From a bacterium (GTDB lineage: Bacteria; Hydrothermota; Tepidihabitantia; SM23-42; JAOAFX01): 64,000 nt of DNA. The notes under the pieces were generated by a model. The model had not been told where the DNA came from and ran no database searches. It was given only the letters and a program-made list of their open reading frames with translations. Position numbers and translations under genes: made by a program. The stretch covers positions 25,721-89,720 of the forward strand of contig DASVHD010000030.1 in assembly GCA_036382775.1 (NCBI GenBank), given 5' to 3'. Within the stretch, counting starts at the first letter, position 1, and each line of letters begins with the position of its first letter. Positions 1-8,230 of the stretch are shown here, in pieces.

Positions 1-1
1 C

Positions 2-1123
2 CTGGTGTTCGGCCCGATCGCCGGCGTCCTGGTCGACCGCTGGCATAAGAAGAATGTCATGGTGATATGCGATGCGCTGCGCATGCTTTGCGCTCTGGCG
101 ATACCGCTGGTATTTGCCCTCACGCACAACATCTATCCGGTCTTTGCACTGGTCTTCGCCATGTTCCTGCTGGCGCTTTTCTTCAACACGGCGCGCAGCG
201 CGATTATCCCGAACCTGGTCGCCAAGAAACGCATTCTCGCTGCCAACTCCGTCATTAACCTTATCGGCCGGGGGGCGACGTTCCTGGGCATGCTGCTGGG
301 CGGTGTTATCATTGACTGGCGGTGGTGGAAGGCCGCGCTGGGCATCGACGGCTGGGCGGCCGCTTTCATCATTGACGCGCTGACCTTTGCGATATCTGCG
401 GTAATGCTTTATGTAATGAAAGTCGATCTCGCCTTCCGTAAAGTCGAAGAAACACATCTGCAGGCCAGGGGGCTCTATCTGCTCATATATAACGGGCTGC
501 GGAAGATCATCCACGATCTGCTTGACGCGGTCAAAAGCATCATCAAGATCCGGGACCTGCTGTTCGCCATCTGCACTATCTTTCTCATGATCATCGCGGG
601 CAGCGTGATCTATGTCCTGGTGATCCCGATCGTCCAGCAGGAAATGGCATGGGGCACGAGCGGTGTCGGCATCCTCGCGTCCGTGGGTGCGATCGGTTTG
701 CTCGTCGGCGCCTACCTTACCGGCATTGCCGGGCATCACTACGACCTGAAGATGACAATGCTCGTATGTTTCGTTGTTATTGGCGGCGTGTTGATAGCAT
801 TTCCGTTCCTGAACAATTTCTACGTATTCTGTCTGCTGTGCCTGATCGGAGGGATCGCGATATCACCGGTGTTCATCGGCCAGGATACGCTGATTCATCG
901 CAGCGCCGACGAGCTCATCCGGGGCCGGATATTCTCCCTGCGCGAATGGATCCTTAACGGCTCCTTTGCCCTGGTGGCGCTGATCATCGGGTCGGTAGCG
1001 ACGTTCGTGTCAAGACGCCTGCTGTTCGTATTTTTCGGCGCGATCGTCATCCTGGGTGCGGCATTCGGCGCCATCGCCATCAACCGTGGTAAAAGCTCTG
1101 CAGTTCCATCGAATAGCCACTGA
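2..1123 (+). CDS. MFS transporter, 5' end cut by window edge
   Basis: This is an integral membrane transporter of the major facilitator superfamily, closest in feel to the MFS_3 / enterobactin-exporter-like group. The reading frame is open from base 2, so the true start lies upstream; the GTG at 5 is probably internal. The first visible residues (FGPIAGVLVDRWHKK) are the conserved GxxxDRxxR-like loop between TM2 and TM3, so roughly the first 40-60 residues are missing. The remaining 370 residues alternate hydrophobic helices with short loops and a central cytoplasmic stretch near residues 140-180. Its end overlaps the start of the deacetylase gene, suggesting co-transcription. The substrate cannot be read from sequence. 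Confidence 0.85.
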   Translation: MVFGPIAGVLVDRWHKKNVMVICDALRMLCALAIPLVFALTHNIYPVFALVFAMFLLALFFNTARSAIIPNLVAKKRILAANSVINLIGRGATFLGMLLGGVIIDWRWWKAALGIDGWAAAFIIDALTFAISAVMLYVMKVDLAFRKVEETHLQARGLYLLIYNGLRKIIHDLLDAVKSIIKIRDLLFAICTIFLMIIAGSVIYVLVIPIVQQEMAWGTSGVGILASVGAIGLLVGAYLTGIAGHHYDLKMTMLVCFVVIGGVLIAFPFLNNFYVFCLLCLIGGIAISPVFIGQDTLIHRSADELIRGRIFSLREWILNGSFALVALIIGSVATFVSRRLLFVFFGAIVILGAAFGAIAINRGKSSAVPSNSH

Positions 1124-1850
1124 TCTCCAGCTGTGCGGAACATGGAACCAGCCGGCACAGTTAAGGGGATTCATCGAACAGCTCATTAAAACAAAGATCC
1201 CGATCGGATTGCCCGGTGAACGCGATGAAGGGATCATTCTTACCTTTGACGACGGCGAGGAAAATATCTATCGCCATGCTCTTCCCATCCTGCGTGAGTT
1301 CGGAGTGCGGGCCGTGGTCTTTTTGATCGTGGGCTACATCGGCGAGAAGAACACCTGGGACATTTCGTTGACGGGCCGGCGCGTCGCTCACCTGGATTGG
1401 AACCAGATCCATCAACTGAAAAAAGGGGGCATGGAGATCGGGTCGCACGGGATGACCCACCGCAACCTTGCCCGGCTAAGCACGGCCGAACTTGAGTACG
1501 AATTGAACGGATCCAAAGCTATTATCGAGAAAGAGCTGGGAACGATCCGCTGCATATCATATCCTTTCAACCGGATAAATCCGGCAGTCCGTCGGATGGC
1601 CGCGCGGGCCGGCTATCGCTATGGATTTGGCGGCAATGGCGACGACGACCTGACGTTAAAAAAAGAAGCCATCTACATCACGGACACACGAGCCAGTCTC
1701 GCGATAAAGGTGACTGAAAAACCGCCTGTTGCTTACGGTTATTACCGCACCCAGCAGAAAGTGATCAACTTTTTTACCCTGGCGACAATGATCGCGCGCC
1801 GCCGGAGTGACATTGTGCTTAAAGGGCAAAAAATCAAGGAGGCATCATGA
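1086..1850 (+). CDS. Polysaccharide deacetylase (NodB-like)
   Basis: A carbohydrate esterase family 4 type deacetylase that would remove acetyl groups from N-acetylated sugars. The NodB fold motifs are present: the TFDDG motif carrying the catalytic Asp and first metal Asp, then SHGMTH supplying the two metal-binding His residues, then the SYPFN stretch before an Arg-rich helix. I prefer the GTG at 1086 because the protein then begins VVKALQFHRI, matching the usual family N-terminus; an ATG at 1056 is also possible. No signal peptide is evident, so it may be cytoplasmic or non-classically located. It overlaps the MFS gene upstream, and its stop overlaps the ATG of the TPR gene (ATGA), so the three form one operon. 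Confidence 0.85.
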   Translation: MVKALQFHRIATDLQLCGTWNQPAQLRGFIEQLIKTKIPIGLPGERDEGIILTFDDGEENIYRHALPILREFGVRAVVFLIVGYIGEKNTWDISLTGRRVAHLDWNQIHQLKKGGMEIGSHGMTHRNLARLSTAELEYELNGSKAIIEKELGTIRCISYPFNRINPAVRRMAARAGYRYGFGGNGDDDLTLKKEAIYITDTRASLAIKVTEKPPVAYGYYRTQQKVINFFTLATMIARRRSDIVLKGQKIKEAS

Positions 1851-2590
1851 ACCGTACACTAAGACCGATCGCGCTGGCATTAATGGTCGCCTGCGTCGCG
1901 CTATTTGCGCAGGACGGCAACGCAACGGTCGACAAAGCGGTCGAACTTTTTGAGACCCGTCATCTAAACAGCAGCAATTTGAACAAAAGCCTTGAGATCC
2001 TGACGGCATTGGTCAATTCCGAGCCCGAAAACTTAAGGGCGAACTGCGAGCTGGCGCATGTATACTATATCCTGGGCGACAACGCCGGGACTAAGACCGA
2101 AAAGATCAACCTCTATGCAAAGGGGCAGGAATACGCCAAAAAAGCCATTAAGATCAATGACAGTTCGGCATCAGCCCATTTCTGGTATATGGTCAACCTG
2201 GGTCGGGTCGGGCAGACCAAGGGCGTGCTCAACTCGCTCGGCTCGGTACCTGAGATCAAGAAGGAGATCGACAAGGTTCTGAAACTCGATCCGAAACACA
2301 CGGGCGCGCTCGACGCCCGGGCCATGCTCTACTACGAACTGCCCGGGATCATGGGCGGCAGCGTCAATAAATCGATCAATGCCCTGAACACGGCAATCGC
2401 GCTTGATTCCAATTATTCGGTGCTTTTCGTGGATATGGGCAGGTGTTACATCAGGAAGAAAGATTATGAAAAGGCCCGCTTTTTCCTTCAGAAGGCCATC
2501 GAGATCAAGCAGCCGACATACCCGGCGGACTGGACGCTCGATGACAAACCCGATGCGGAAAAATTTTTAAAAGAAATAGAAAATAAATAA
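1847..2590 (+). CDS. Exported tetratricopeptide-repeat protein
   Basis: A 247-residue protein with an N-terminal signal peptide (hydrophobic stretch to about residue 21, ALFAQ before the likely cleavage) followed by TPR-like helices. Recognisable repeats include NLRANCELAHVYYILGDN (about residues 62-79), a central helical region, and YSVLFVDMGRCYIRKKDYEKA near the C-terminus. TPR proteins act as scaffolds; no catalytic motif is visible. The ATG sits in an ATGA overlap with the deacetylase stop and is preceded by AAGGAGG, so it is translationally coupled. It ends the operon before a low-complexity spacer. Confidence 0.8.
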   Translation: MNRTLRPIALALMVACVALFAQDGNATVDKAVELFETRHLNSSNLNKSLEILTALVNSEPENLRANCELAHVYYILGDNAGTKTEKINLYAKGQEYAKKAIKINDSSASAHFWYMVNLGRVGQTKGVLNSLGSVPEIKKEIDKVLKLDPKHTGALDARAMLYYELPGIMGGSVNKSINALNTAIALDSNYSVLFVDMGRCYIRKKDYEKARFFLQKAIEIKQPTYPADWTLDDKPDAEKFLKEIENK

Positions 2591-2818
2591 GAAATCGTCT
2601 TTCTAGTCTGTCTGATCTATCTGGTCTATGTGGTCTTTTTTAATTTGAACCAAATAAATGAATAAACTTTTTATTATGAGTTTAATCCTGCTTTCCTAAC
2701 CTCATAACTTCATAGCTTCCCAACTTCATCTTTTTTTATCCCCGTATCCCCATTTTTTTCCTAACCTCCTAACCTCACAGCCTCTTAACTTCATAACCTC
2801 GATTTTTATCTCATCCCC
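2591..2818. repeat. Low-complexity pyrimidine-rich quasi-repeats
   Basis: A gene-free spacer between two convergent operons. It holds degenerate tandem-like words: GTCTxTCTxGTCT units near 2597-2640, then units resembling CCTAACCTCATAACTTC at about 2694-2735 and 2758-2800. The first type recurs at 54241-54281. No promoter or clear hairpin terminator was recognised. Confidence 0.6.
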
Positions 2819-3730
2819 TCATCCCTTCTTCTTTTTTTTATACCAGCTCATTTCACTTGGATGACAATCTTTATGAACTTGATGCAAATATTCCCGGTCT
2901 ACGTGCGTATAGATTTGCGTAGTCGAAATATCGACATGTCCTAGCAACTCCTGAACAACACGTAGATCAGCTCCTGCTTCGAGCAAGTGTGCAGCGAAGG
3001 AGTGGCGGAACATGTGCGGCGTTACACGTTTTTTAATTCCAGCTTTTATCCGATACTTACGCAGAATTTTCAAAAAGCCCATCCGTGTCAACTGTTTACC
3101 TCGCGCGTTAACAATTAGGTATGGTATGCTTTTTTCTTTTACTAACTTAGGCCGCCCGCTTCTTAAGTAATTATCAATAGCATAAGCTGCTTTTTTACCA
3201 TAGGGAACAAGACGCTGTTTATTCCCTTTGCCGATCACGCTGAGCAGTTCATCGTCGAAAAGGATATCGGAAATCTTAAGGTCTAAAAGTTCTGATATGC
3301 GCAGGCCCACTCCGTAGAGCAATTCCAAACAAGCCCGGTCCCGCAGACACAGCGGTGTTAGATCATTGGCGGATTCAATGATCGCCTCCACTTCAATTAC
3401 CGACAAGGTCTCTGGTAATTTCCGTCCTATTTTCAGCACATCGAGCGCGGTTGCAGGATTTTTTTCCACCTTGCCGATTGTCACGAGATAAGAGAAGAGA
3501 GCTTTAATACTTGAAACCTTACGGTTTATCGAAGTTGCTTTTTTACCTTTATTATATAGGTTATGTATATAACCTCTGAGTTCATCCGTGGTCGCTGATT
3601 CCAAACTCTTGCTGAGATCAGAAAAATACATATTCACCTTCTGGATATCATAGATATACGACCGGATCGTGTTGAGCTCATGCCCCAGTGCTATCAGATA
3701 ATTCTCGAAACCGGTAATAAGTTCATTCAT
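2819..3730 (-). CDS. Tyrosine recombinase, XerC/XerD-like
   Basis: A site-specific recombinase of about 303 residues with the usual SAM-like N-terminal core-binding domain and C-terminal catalytic domain. Catalytic residues are visible: Arg in GVGLRISELL, Lys in IGKGNKQRLVP, the HxxR motif in HMFRHSFAAHLL, His in LLGHVDISTTQ and the nucleophilic Tyr in IYTHV. I chose the ATG at 3730 (MNELITGF), which overlaps the metallopeptidase stop by 8 bp, over the upstream start at 3763. It is the last gene of the defence operon rather than a stand-alone dif-type Xer, so it may serve mobility or rearrangement of the island. Only one hsdS exists here, so an inversion role is not supported. Confidence 0.88.
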   Translation of the reverse strand: MNELITGFENYLIALGHELNTIRSYIYDIQKVNMYFSDLSKSLESATTDELRGYIHNLYNKGKKATSINRKVSSIKALFSYLVTIGKVEKNPATALDVLKIGRKLPETLSVIEVEAIIESANDLTPLCLRDRACLELLYGVGLRISELLDLKISDILFDDELLSVIGKGNKQRLVPYGKKAAYAIDNYLRSGRPKLVKEKSIPYLIVNARGKQLTRMGFLKILRKYRIKAGIKKRVTPHMFRHSFAAHLLEAGADLRVVQELLGHVDISTTQIYTHVDREYLHQVHKDCHPSEMSWYKKKKKG

Positions 3731-4286
3731 CAGTATCACCTGATCGTAAAATCCTTGCTGCATTCAGTCTTTTTTGCAGAATAAACCAGTATGAGAAAAG
3801 TGATGATTCCAGTTTGTTGTGGTCCCTGAATTTCTTTTTAATCTCACTCCAGAATCGCTCGTTGTGATGTCTTTCAATAATATGCACCAATTCATGATAA
3901 ATGATATATTCAATAAATCTTTTAGGTAAATACTTCATCAAAGTGTTCAGAGTTATATTATGCCGGGGACTGCAGCTTGCCCATTTTGTTCGCATGCTTT
4001 TAAATAGCGTTTTATGAACTCCTATTTTTAGTTCTCTCGAATAGATTTTGATATTGTTCTCAGCTTCTTTTTTAAAAACATCATCGGGCCGATAAATAAT
4101 TTTTACATGATTACTGTATCTGAGATATTTTTTTATTAATTTGCTTTTTTCATTTATCCAATGATTGTGCCGTACAATTACATCCTGGGCATGCATGCCT
4201 TTTGGCAATACCAAGCTAAGCTTGCCGGTTCTAAATTCAATCCTGGGATACTTGATGGCTCTGTGTACAATAGAATAACTGGCCAA
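3723..4286 (-). CDS. YgjP-like (DUF45/WLM) zinc metallopeptidase
   Basis: A 187-residue protein with the gluzincin signature HELVH followed by further His residues (IIERHHNERFW), the layout of YgjP-like / M48-type metallopeptidases. The N-terminal half (RKYPRIEFRTG-like start, then VLPKG) resembles the beta-rich lead-in of this family. It lies 1 bp after hsdR and overlaps the recombinase gene. Genes of this family are a known companion of type I restriction subunit genes; their biochemical role in restriction is not established. The start ATG at 4286 follows the hsdR stop directly, so translational coupling is likely. Confidence 0.8.
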   Translation of the reverse strand: MASYSIVHRAIKYPRIEFRTGKLSLVLPKGMHAQDVIVRHNHWINEKSKLIKKYLRYSNHVKIIYRPDDVFKKEAENNIKIYSRELKIGVHKTLFKSMRTKWASCSPRHNITLNTLMKYLPKRFIEYIIYHELVHIIERHHNERFWSEIKKKFRDHNKLESSLFSYWFILQKRLNAARILRSGDTDE

Positions 4287-4287
4287 T

Positions 4288-7200
4288 CTATACTCCGTAG
4301 CTTTTGATATATTTCATAAGATCATTATACAAATTATCAACATCGGTCATTGTAAGTTTGTATTCATTTTTAAATAAACGAACGAATCTACGCACTTCCT
4401 GTTCTACGTTTTTGCAGGCCGTCGCTTGCATTATCCAACCCGGGAACATTATATCCTGCATTTGCGCGATTAATATCTTTATTTTTTCAGCAAAATCGTC
4501 CTTTATTTTCAATTTTTGTTCTAAAACCAGAAATATGGCATATTCAAGATTCGACAAACCCAATTTCTGTTGTTTAGACAACATTACAGATGCTGCATCG
4601 AATATTGAGACTCCTTCCTTGTATATGCGTTCATAATCCTTGGTCTTTTCCCTCCACAATTCCATTAACCTTTGCACGCGATCGACAAGCGATTCATAAA
4701 TCGGATTCGTCTGTTTATCCACCAATACAAATCTCTGCAGGGCAAACAAGATATTTGCCGCTTTTTCTTCCCTGCTTTTTACTTTTTCTTCCAATTTTTT
4801 CAACGAATCAGCATCAAATTTTATCTCGGGTAATTCCTGTTCAATCTTTTCAATTTCCGTCGACTTATAGACGTATTTCAGCGTTTTATCATAATATTGG
4901 TGCACATATGCATCGACACTAGTGCCATGCATGACCATCTTCATATAATATGTGTAAACAGCGGAAATCCATCGATATTCTTCAAAATGCTCTAACTTAT
5001 AAGGATCAGATCCTAAAAGTTCAAATGCGTTACGCAAGTGGCGGTATTTTTCTAAAAATTCCTCCTCTCTGGTCACATCGGTAGTCAGGATCTCAACCGC
5101 CTTCAGTAGCGTGCTGCGTTCATAATTTTGCATCAATTTTCCAAATATCGACTTCAATTCCGATATCAACTGATCAAACTCATGCTGGAGGCTTTCGAAA
5201 TCGTTGAGCGCCTGGTCAATCACATCATCCTTGGAATACAACTCGAACGCCCGTTTGAATTCCTTCAAAATGCCGACATAGTCGATGATAACTCCGGCTT
5301 CCTTAATGCCTTTATATGGACGGTTAGTCCGCGCGATCGCCTGCAATAATCTGTGCTCTTTCAGGGGCTTATCAAGGTACATGGTCTGTAATACCGGCGC
5401 GTCAAATCCGGTAAGCAACATATCGGTCACGATCAGGATTTTTGGATGAGTATTTTCTTTAAATTTTTCTATTATTTTCTTCAATGTACTTTTATAATCT
5501 TTGCCATTGTAGCGGGCTCTTGCTTCACGTACATAACCGTAGATAACATCAGCATCATCCCGCTCAGATGTCATCACGACATCAAAATATTCACGCGGCA
5601 AGTGTTTTTCCAAAGCATTCTTGTAATGGACACATGCTTTTCGGCTGGCAGCGACGATTATCGCCTTGAATTTATTATCGACATTTGTCTTGAAATGATT
5701 GGTAATGTCAGCTGCTATTTTTTCGATTCTTTCTTGATTTTCAAGAAATAAATTTATGGAATTCAATCTTTGTTTCAATTTCTTTTCTACTTCAGGTTTT
5801 AGCTGCTCTGGGATTTCATCCCATTCTACTTCTAAAAAGGTTTCCAGCATATCTTTTTTAAGATGCAAATTTTCAAGACGTGGTTGATATACTATCGGTA
5901 CGGTGAATCCGTCCTTAATAGCATCTACGATGAAATACCGATCAAGATAATTCTCCCCAGGAGGATAAGCAAATTCCAGATAAGTATCCCTGCGCTGTTT
6001 TTGCTTTGAAATGGGTGTACCGGTTAAAGCAAATCGGAAAGCATTCTTAAAGATTGCCTTCATTTCACCGGCAAGCGTCCCGTACTGGGTACGGTGTCCT
6101 TCATCAATGAAAGCAATCACATTTTTACGCGTCATGATCGTATTTCTATCTTTGCTGATCTTTTCAAGATGCTTTCGCAATGTATCAAGTTCGTCAAATC
6201 GGAATTTATGAATTAAAGTTATAAATAAACCGCGTTTTCCCTGGTAATTATCATGCTTTAAAATAGCCTCCAATTCTTCGACTGTATTTAATATTTCAGG
6301 CTGTACAATATCCAAAGAGAAAAATTCCGTATAGAGCTGTTCTTCAAGCTCTATACGGTCCACGATGAAAAAAATGGATGGATTTTCCAAAAAATTATCG
6401 AAATACAACTTATGCGCTGCGAATATCATGGTCAGTGTCTTGCCGCTCCCCTGCCAATGCCAGATCAATCCATTTTTCCTATCTAAATGCCTCTCCCTCG
6501 ATGGGAGAGGATCGGGGTGAGGATGTAGATTTGTTATTACCCTTTCCACCATCTTATTCGCCGCCCGGTATTGCATGTACCGCGTAATAACCTTTGTCGC
6601 ATTACCCATTTCCACTCGGTAAAACAAAAAATTTCTAACTATATCAAGCAGCTTATATGGCTCCAATATTTCCAATACCGCATCTACGCTATTTATATTT
6701 TTGTCATTCTGAGTGGAGCGAAGAATCTCTTCTGTCCTCCGCCATTCATGACATTTAACATCCTCTTTTTTCTGCCAGGGTACAATCGGAAAATATCGTG
6801 CCTGGCTCTCGGCCGCGATACCTATTTGAACATATTTATATAATTCGGGTACTGAATCTTCGTACTCCTTTATTTGCGCAAAGGCATCATACCATGAAGT
6901 TCCCGGTTTGGTCGGGTCCTTGCACTCGATATTCACCAAAGGAATGCCATTTACATAAAGCACGATATCGGTACGTATTTTTTCTTTGCCGGAATATTGA
7001 ACCTGCCTGCTAACAACAAATTCATTACTACCAACAAATCCCTCTCCCTTGATGGGAGAGGCCTTTCCATCTTGTTCCCTCTCCCTTGATGGGAGAGGGT
7101 GAGGGTGAGGGTGAATATCATAATCAAACAACTGTACAAACTTAATCACCCTCTCTTTTTCAAGTTTGACCGGCACGCCGAATTTGAAATAATTCAAAAT

Positions 7201-7446
7201 CCGCTTTGCACCCTCCTGCCCACTGGTGACAAGTTTCAGCTCGTTCAGAACCTTGCTTATTTCCTCATCACCGATGCCCGTATCTTTATTAATGCGCTGA
7301 ATACAACGTATAAGAGTGGAAACCAACAACGGCTCTTCAAAACTCTCCCGTTCTAGCTGCTCGGCAGGCACAAACTTCCAACCAAGCTCCTGCAAACGCT
7401 TTATGAAATAATCTTCGACCAATGATTTTTCAGAAAATTTATCCAT
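4288..7446 (-). CDS. hsdR: Type I restriction endonuclease subunit R
   Basis: The motor and nuclease subunit of a type I restriction-modification enzyme. The N-terminal PD-(D/E)XK nuclease shows TDIVLYV and IECK (near residue 175). The superfamily 2 helicase core shows Walker A WHWQGSGKT, the DEGH box in AFIDEGHRTQ, and LTGTPI (motif III); motif VI is AIARTNRP. Start ATG 7446 overlaps the HEPN stop by 8 bp; an in-frame ATG lies 12 nt upstream. Three stretches unlike normal HsdR are repeat-derived: HPHPHPLPSREREQ plus the following residues just before the nuclease core, EILRSTQNDKN, and HPHPDPLPSRERHLD just before Walker A. All fall in loops and keep the frame, so the enzyme may still work. 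Confidence 0.93.
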   Translation of the reverse strand: MDKFSEKSLVEDYFIKRLQELGWKFVPAEQLERESFEEPLLVSTLIRCIQRINKDTGIGDEEISKVLNELKLVTSGQEGAKRILNYFKFGVPVKLEKERVIKFVQLFDYDIHPHPHPLPSREREQDGKASPIKGEGFVGSNEFVVSRQVQYSGKEKIRTDIVLYVNGIPLVNIECKDPTKPGTSWYDAFAQIKEYEDSVPELYKYVQIGIAAESQARYFPIVPWQKKEDVKCHEWRRTEEILRSTQNDKNINSVDAVLEILEPYKLLDIVRNFLFYRVEMGNATKVITRYMQYRAANKMVERVITNLHPHPDPLPSRERHLDRKNGLIWHWQGSGKTLTMIFAAHKLYFDNFLENPSIFFIVDRIELEEQLYTEFFSLDIVQPEILNTVEELEAILKHDNYQGKRGLFITLIHKFRFDELDTLRKHLEKISKDRNTIMTRKNVIAFIDEGHRTQYGTLAGEMKAIFKNAFRFALTGTPISKQKQRRDTYLEFAYPPGENYLDRYFIVDAIKDGFTVPIVYQPRLENLHLKKDMLETFLEVEWDEIPEQLKPEVEKKLKQRLNSINLFLENQERIEKIAADITNHFKTNVDNKFKAIIVAASRKACVHYKNALEKHLPREYFDVVMTSERDDADVIYGYVREARARYNGKDYKSTLKKIIEKFKENTHPKILIVTDMLLTGFDAPVLQTMYLDKPLKEHRLLQAIARTNRPYKGIKEAGVIIDYVGILKEFKRAFELYSKDDVIDQALNDFESLQHEFDQLISELKSIFGKLMQNYERSTLLKAVEILTTDVTREEEFLEKYRHLRNAFELLGSDPYKLEHFEEYRWISAVYTYYMKMVMHGTSVDAYVHQYYDKTLKYVYKSTEIEKIEQELPEIKFDADSLKKLEEKVKSREEKAANILFALQRFVLVDKQTNPIYESLVDRVQRLMELWREKTKDYERIYKEGVSIFDAASVMLSKQQKLGLSNLEYAIFLVLEQKLKIKDDFAEKIKILIAQMQDIMFPGWIMQATACKNVEQEVRRFVRLFKNEYKLTMTDVDNLYNDLMKYIKSYGV
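6490..6526. repeat. Palindromic dispersed repeat inside hsdR (copy 1)
   Basis: CTCTCCCTCGATGGGAGAG is an inverted repeat followed by a GGGGTGAGGAT tail. It sits in frame within hsdR just 5' of the Walker A codons on the coding strand and encodes the HPHPDPLPSRER segment. Near-identical copies lie at 7041 and 7076, with a related form beside the DUF559 gene. Confidence 0.8.
6702..6730. repeat. Dispersed repeat of GTCATTCTGAG...GAAGAATCT type inside hsdR
   Basis: The sequence reads GTCATTCTGAGTGGAGCGAA and continues GAATCT. This is a dispersed-repeat type met in many bacterial genomes. It is translated on the minus strand as EILRSTQNDK within hsdR. The related GAGATTGC...CAATGAC type lies outside genes at 14255 and 17390. 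Confidence 0.7.
7041..7115. repeat. Tandem pair of palindromic dispersed repeats inside hsdR (copies 2 and 3)
   Basis: Two copies of CTCTCCCTTGATGGGAGAG (7042-7060 and about 7079-7097) are separated by about 18 bp. The second is followed by GGTGAGGGTGAGGGTG. Together they add about 30 residues to HsdR between the LFDYD strand and the NEFVVSRQ strand, where homologues have a short loop. The reading frame is kept. Confidence 0.8.
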
Positions 7447-8230
7447 ACATTTTATCAAGCCTATTTAATTCACGAAAAATCCATGCTAATTTTTCTTGCA
7501 TGATATGACTAAATTTCACCAATTTTGGAAAAGCTTTAACTAAATAGTGTTTTGCATTATAGATTTTACTAGGAATTCCGCTATACATTGGATATCTTGA
7601 ATTCTGTATAGCTGATGGTGGAATAGATAATGAAAGCATTATCAGGAGATATTCAGCTTCAGCGATATAAGGAAATATCTTTTGAAGCGTAGCCATGGCT
7701 TTGTTAGAAGTTGCCTCTGTCATGTTAGGCGCATACTTCTTTTTTGTCATTTTCGCATACGATGCGATACCATTATATATTGTAGGAGCAACTGCGCTTA
7801 GGTTCTTTCTTCGTACCGGTCCCGACATATATTTAAGAAGGACATTTAACAATTTTCGCAATTTTGGCATTTCAATCATATCAAATAATTTGACGTTGTT
7901 AAACACCTTTATTGTTTCATCAAGTTTATCAGGTGTTATTGCGATCTTATCTTTTCCATGTAACCATATGTCTAATGATTGCTGCCATTCCGGGGTCTCC
8001 TTAATTTTCTGCATCATGTGGCTCAAAACCCTTAATGGAAAGTGCCCGACTTTGTTCTTTAACTCAACCACCGTAAGATTATCGTAAAGAATTCCGAATG
8101 CTTTAAACGATTTTTCTATGGACTGTTGTAGATAAAAGATTGCCTGCGGGTACAAGCGCCTTGCATAAAGAGTCTGCGCAGCTTTTAGATCCTTTTTTGC
8201 AACATTTAGGAATGCATCACATGGCTTCAT
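7439..8230 (-). CDS. HEPN domain protein inside the restriction operon
   Basis: A 263-residue protein whose first 50 residues match the HEPN pattern: an AKKDLKAAQTLYARRLYPQAIFYLQQSIEKSFKA helix pair with the family's typical YxxAxFxxQQSIEKxxKA spacing (the stretch spans about residues 12-45). HEPN domains are found in toxins, nucleases and nucleotide-binding partners. The canonical Rx4-6H RNase motif is not obvious; RVLSH near residue 70 is the nearest match but is too short. The start overlaps the hsdS stop (ATGA) and the stop overlaps the hsdR start, so it is tightly built into the operon. It may be an accessory effector or antitoxin-like subunit; that is inference. Confidence 0.7.
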   Translation of the reverse strand: MKPCDAFLNVAKKDLKAAQTLYARRLYPQAIFYLQQSIEKSFKAFGILYDNLTVVELKNKVGHFPLRVLSHMMQKIKETPEWQQSLDIWLHGKDKIAITPDKLDETIKVFNNVKLFDMIEMPKLRKLLNVLLKYMSGPVRRKNLSAVAPTIYNGIASYAKMTKKKYAPNMTEATSNKAMATLQKIFPYIAEAEYLLIMLSLSIPPSAIQNSRYPMYSGIPSKIYNAKHYLVKAFPKLVKFSHIMQEKLAWIFRELNRLDKMYG

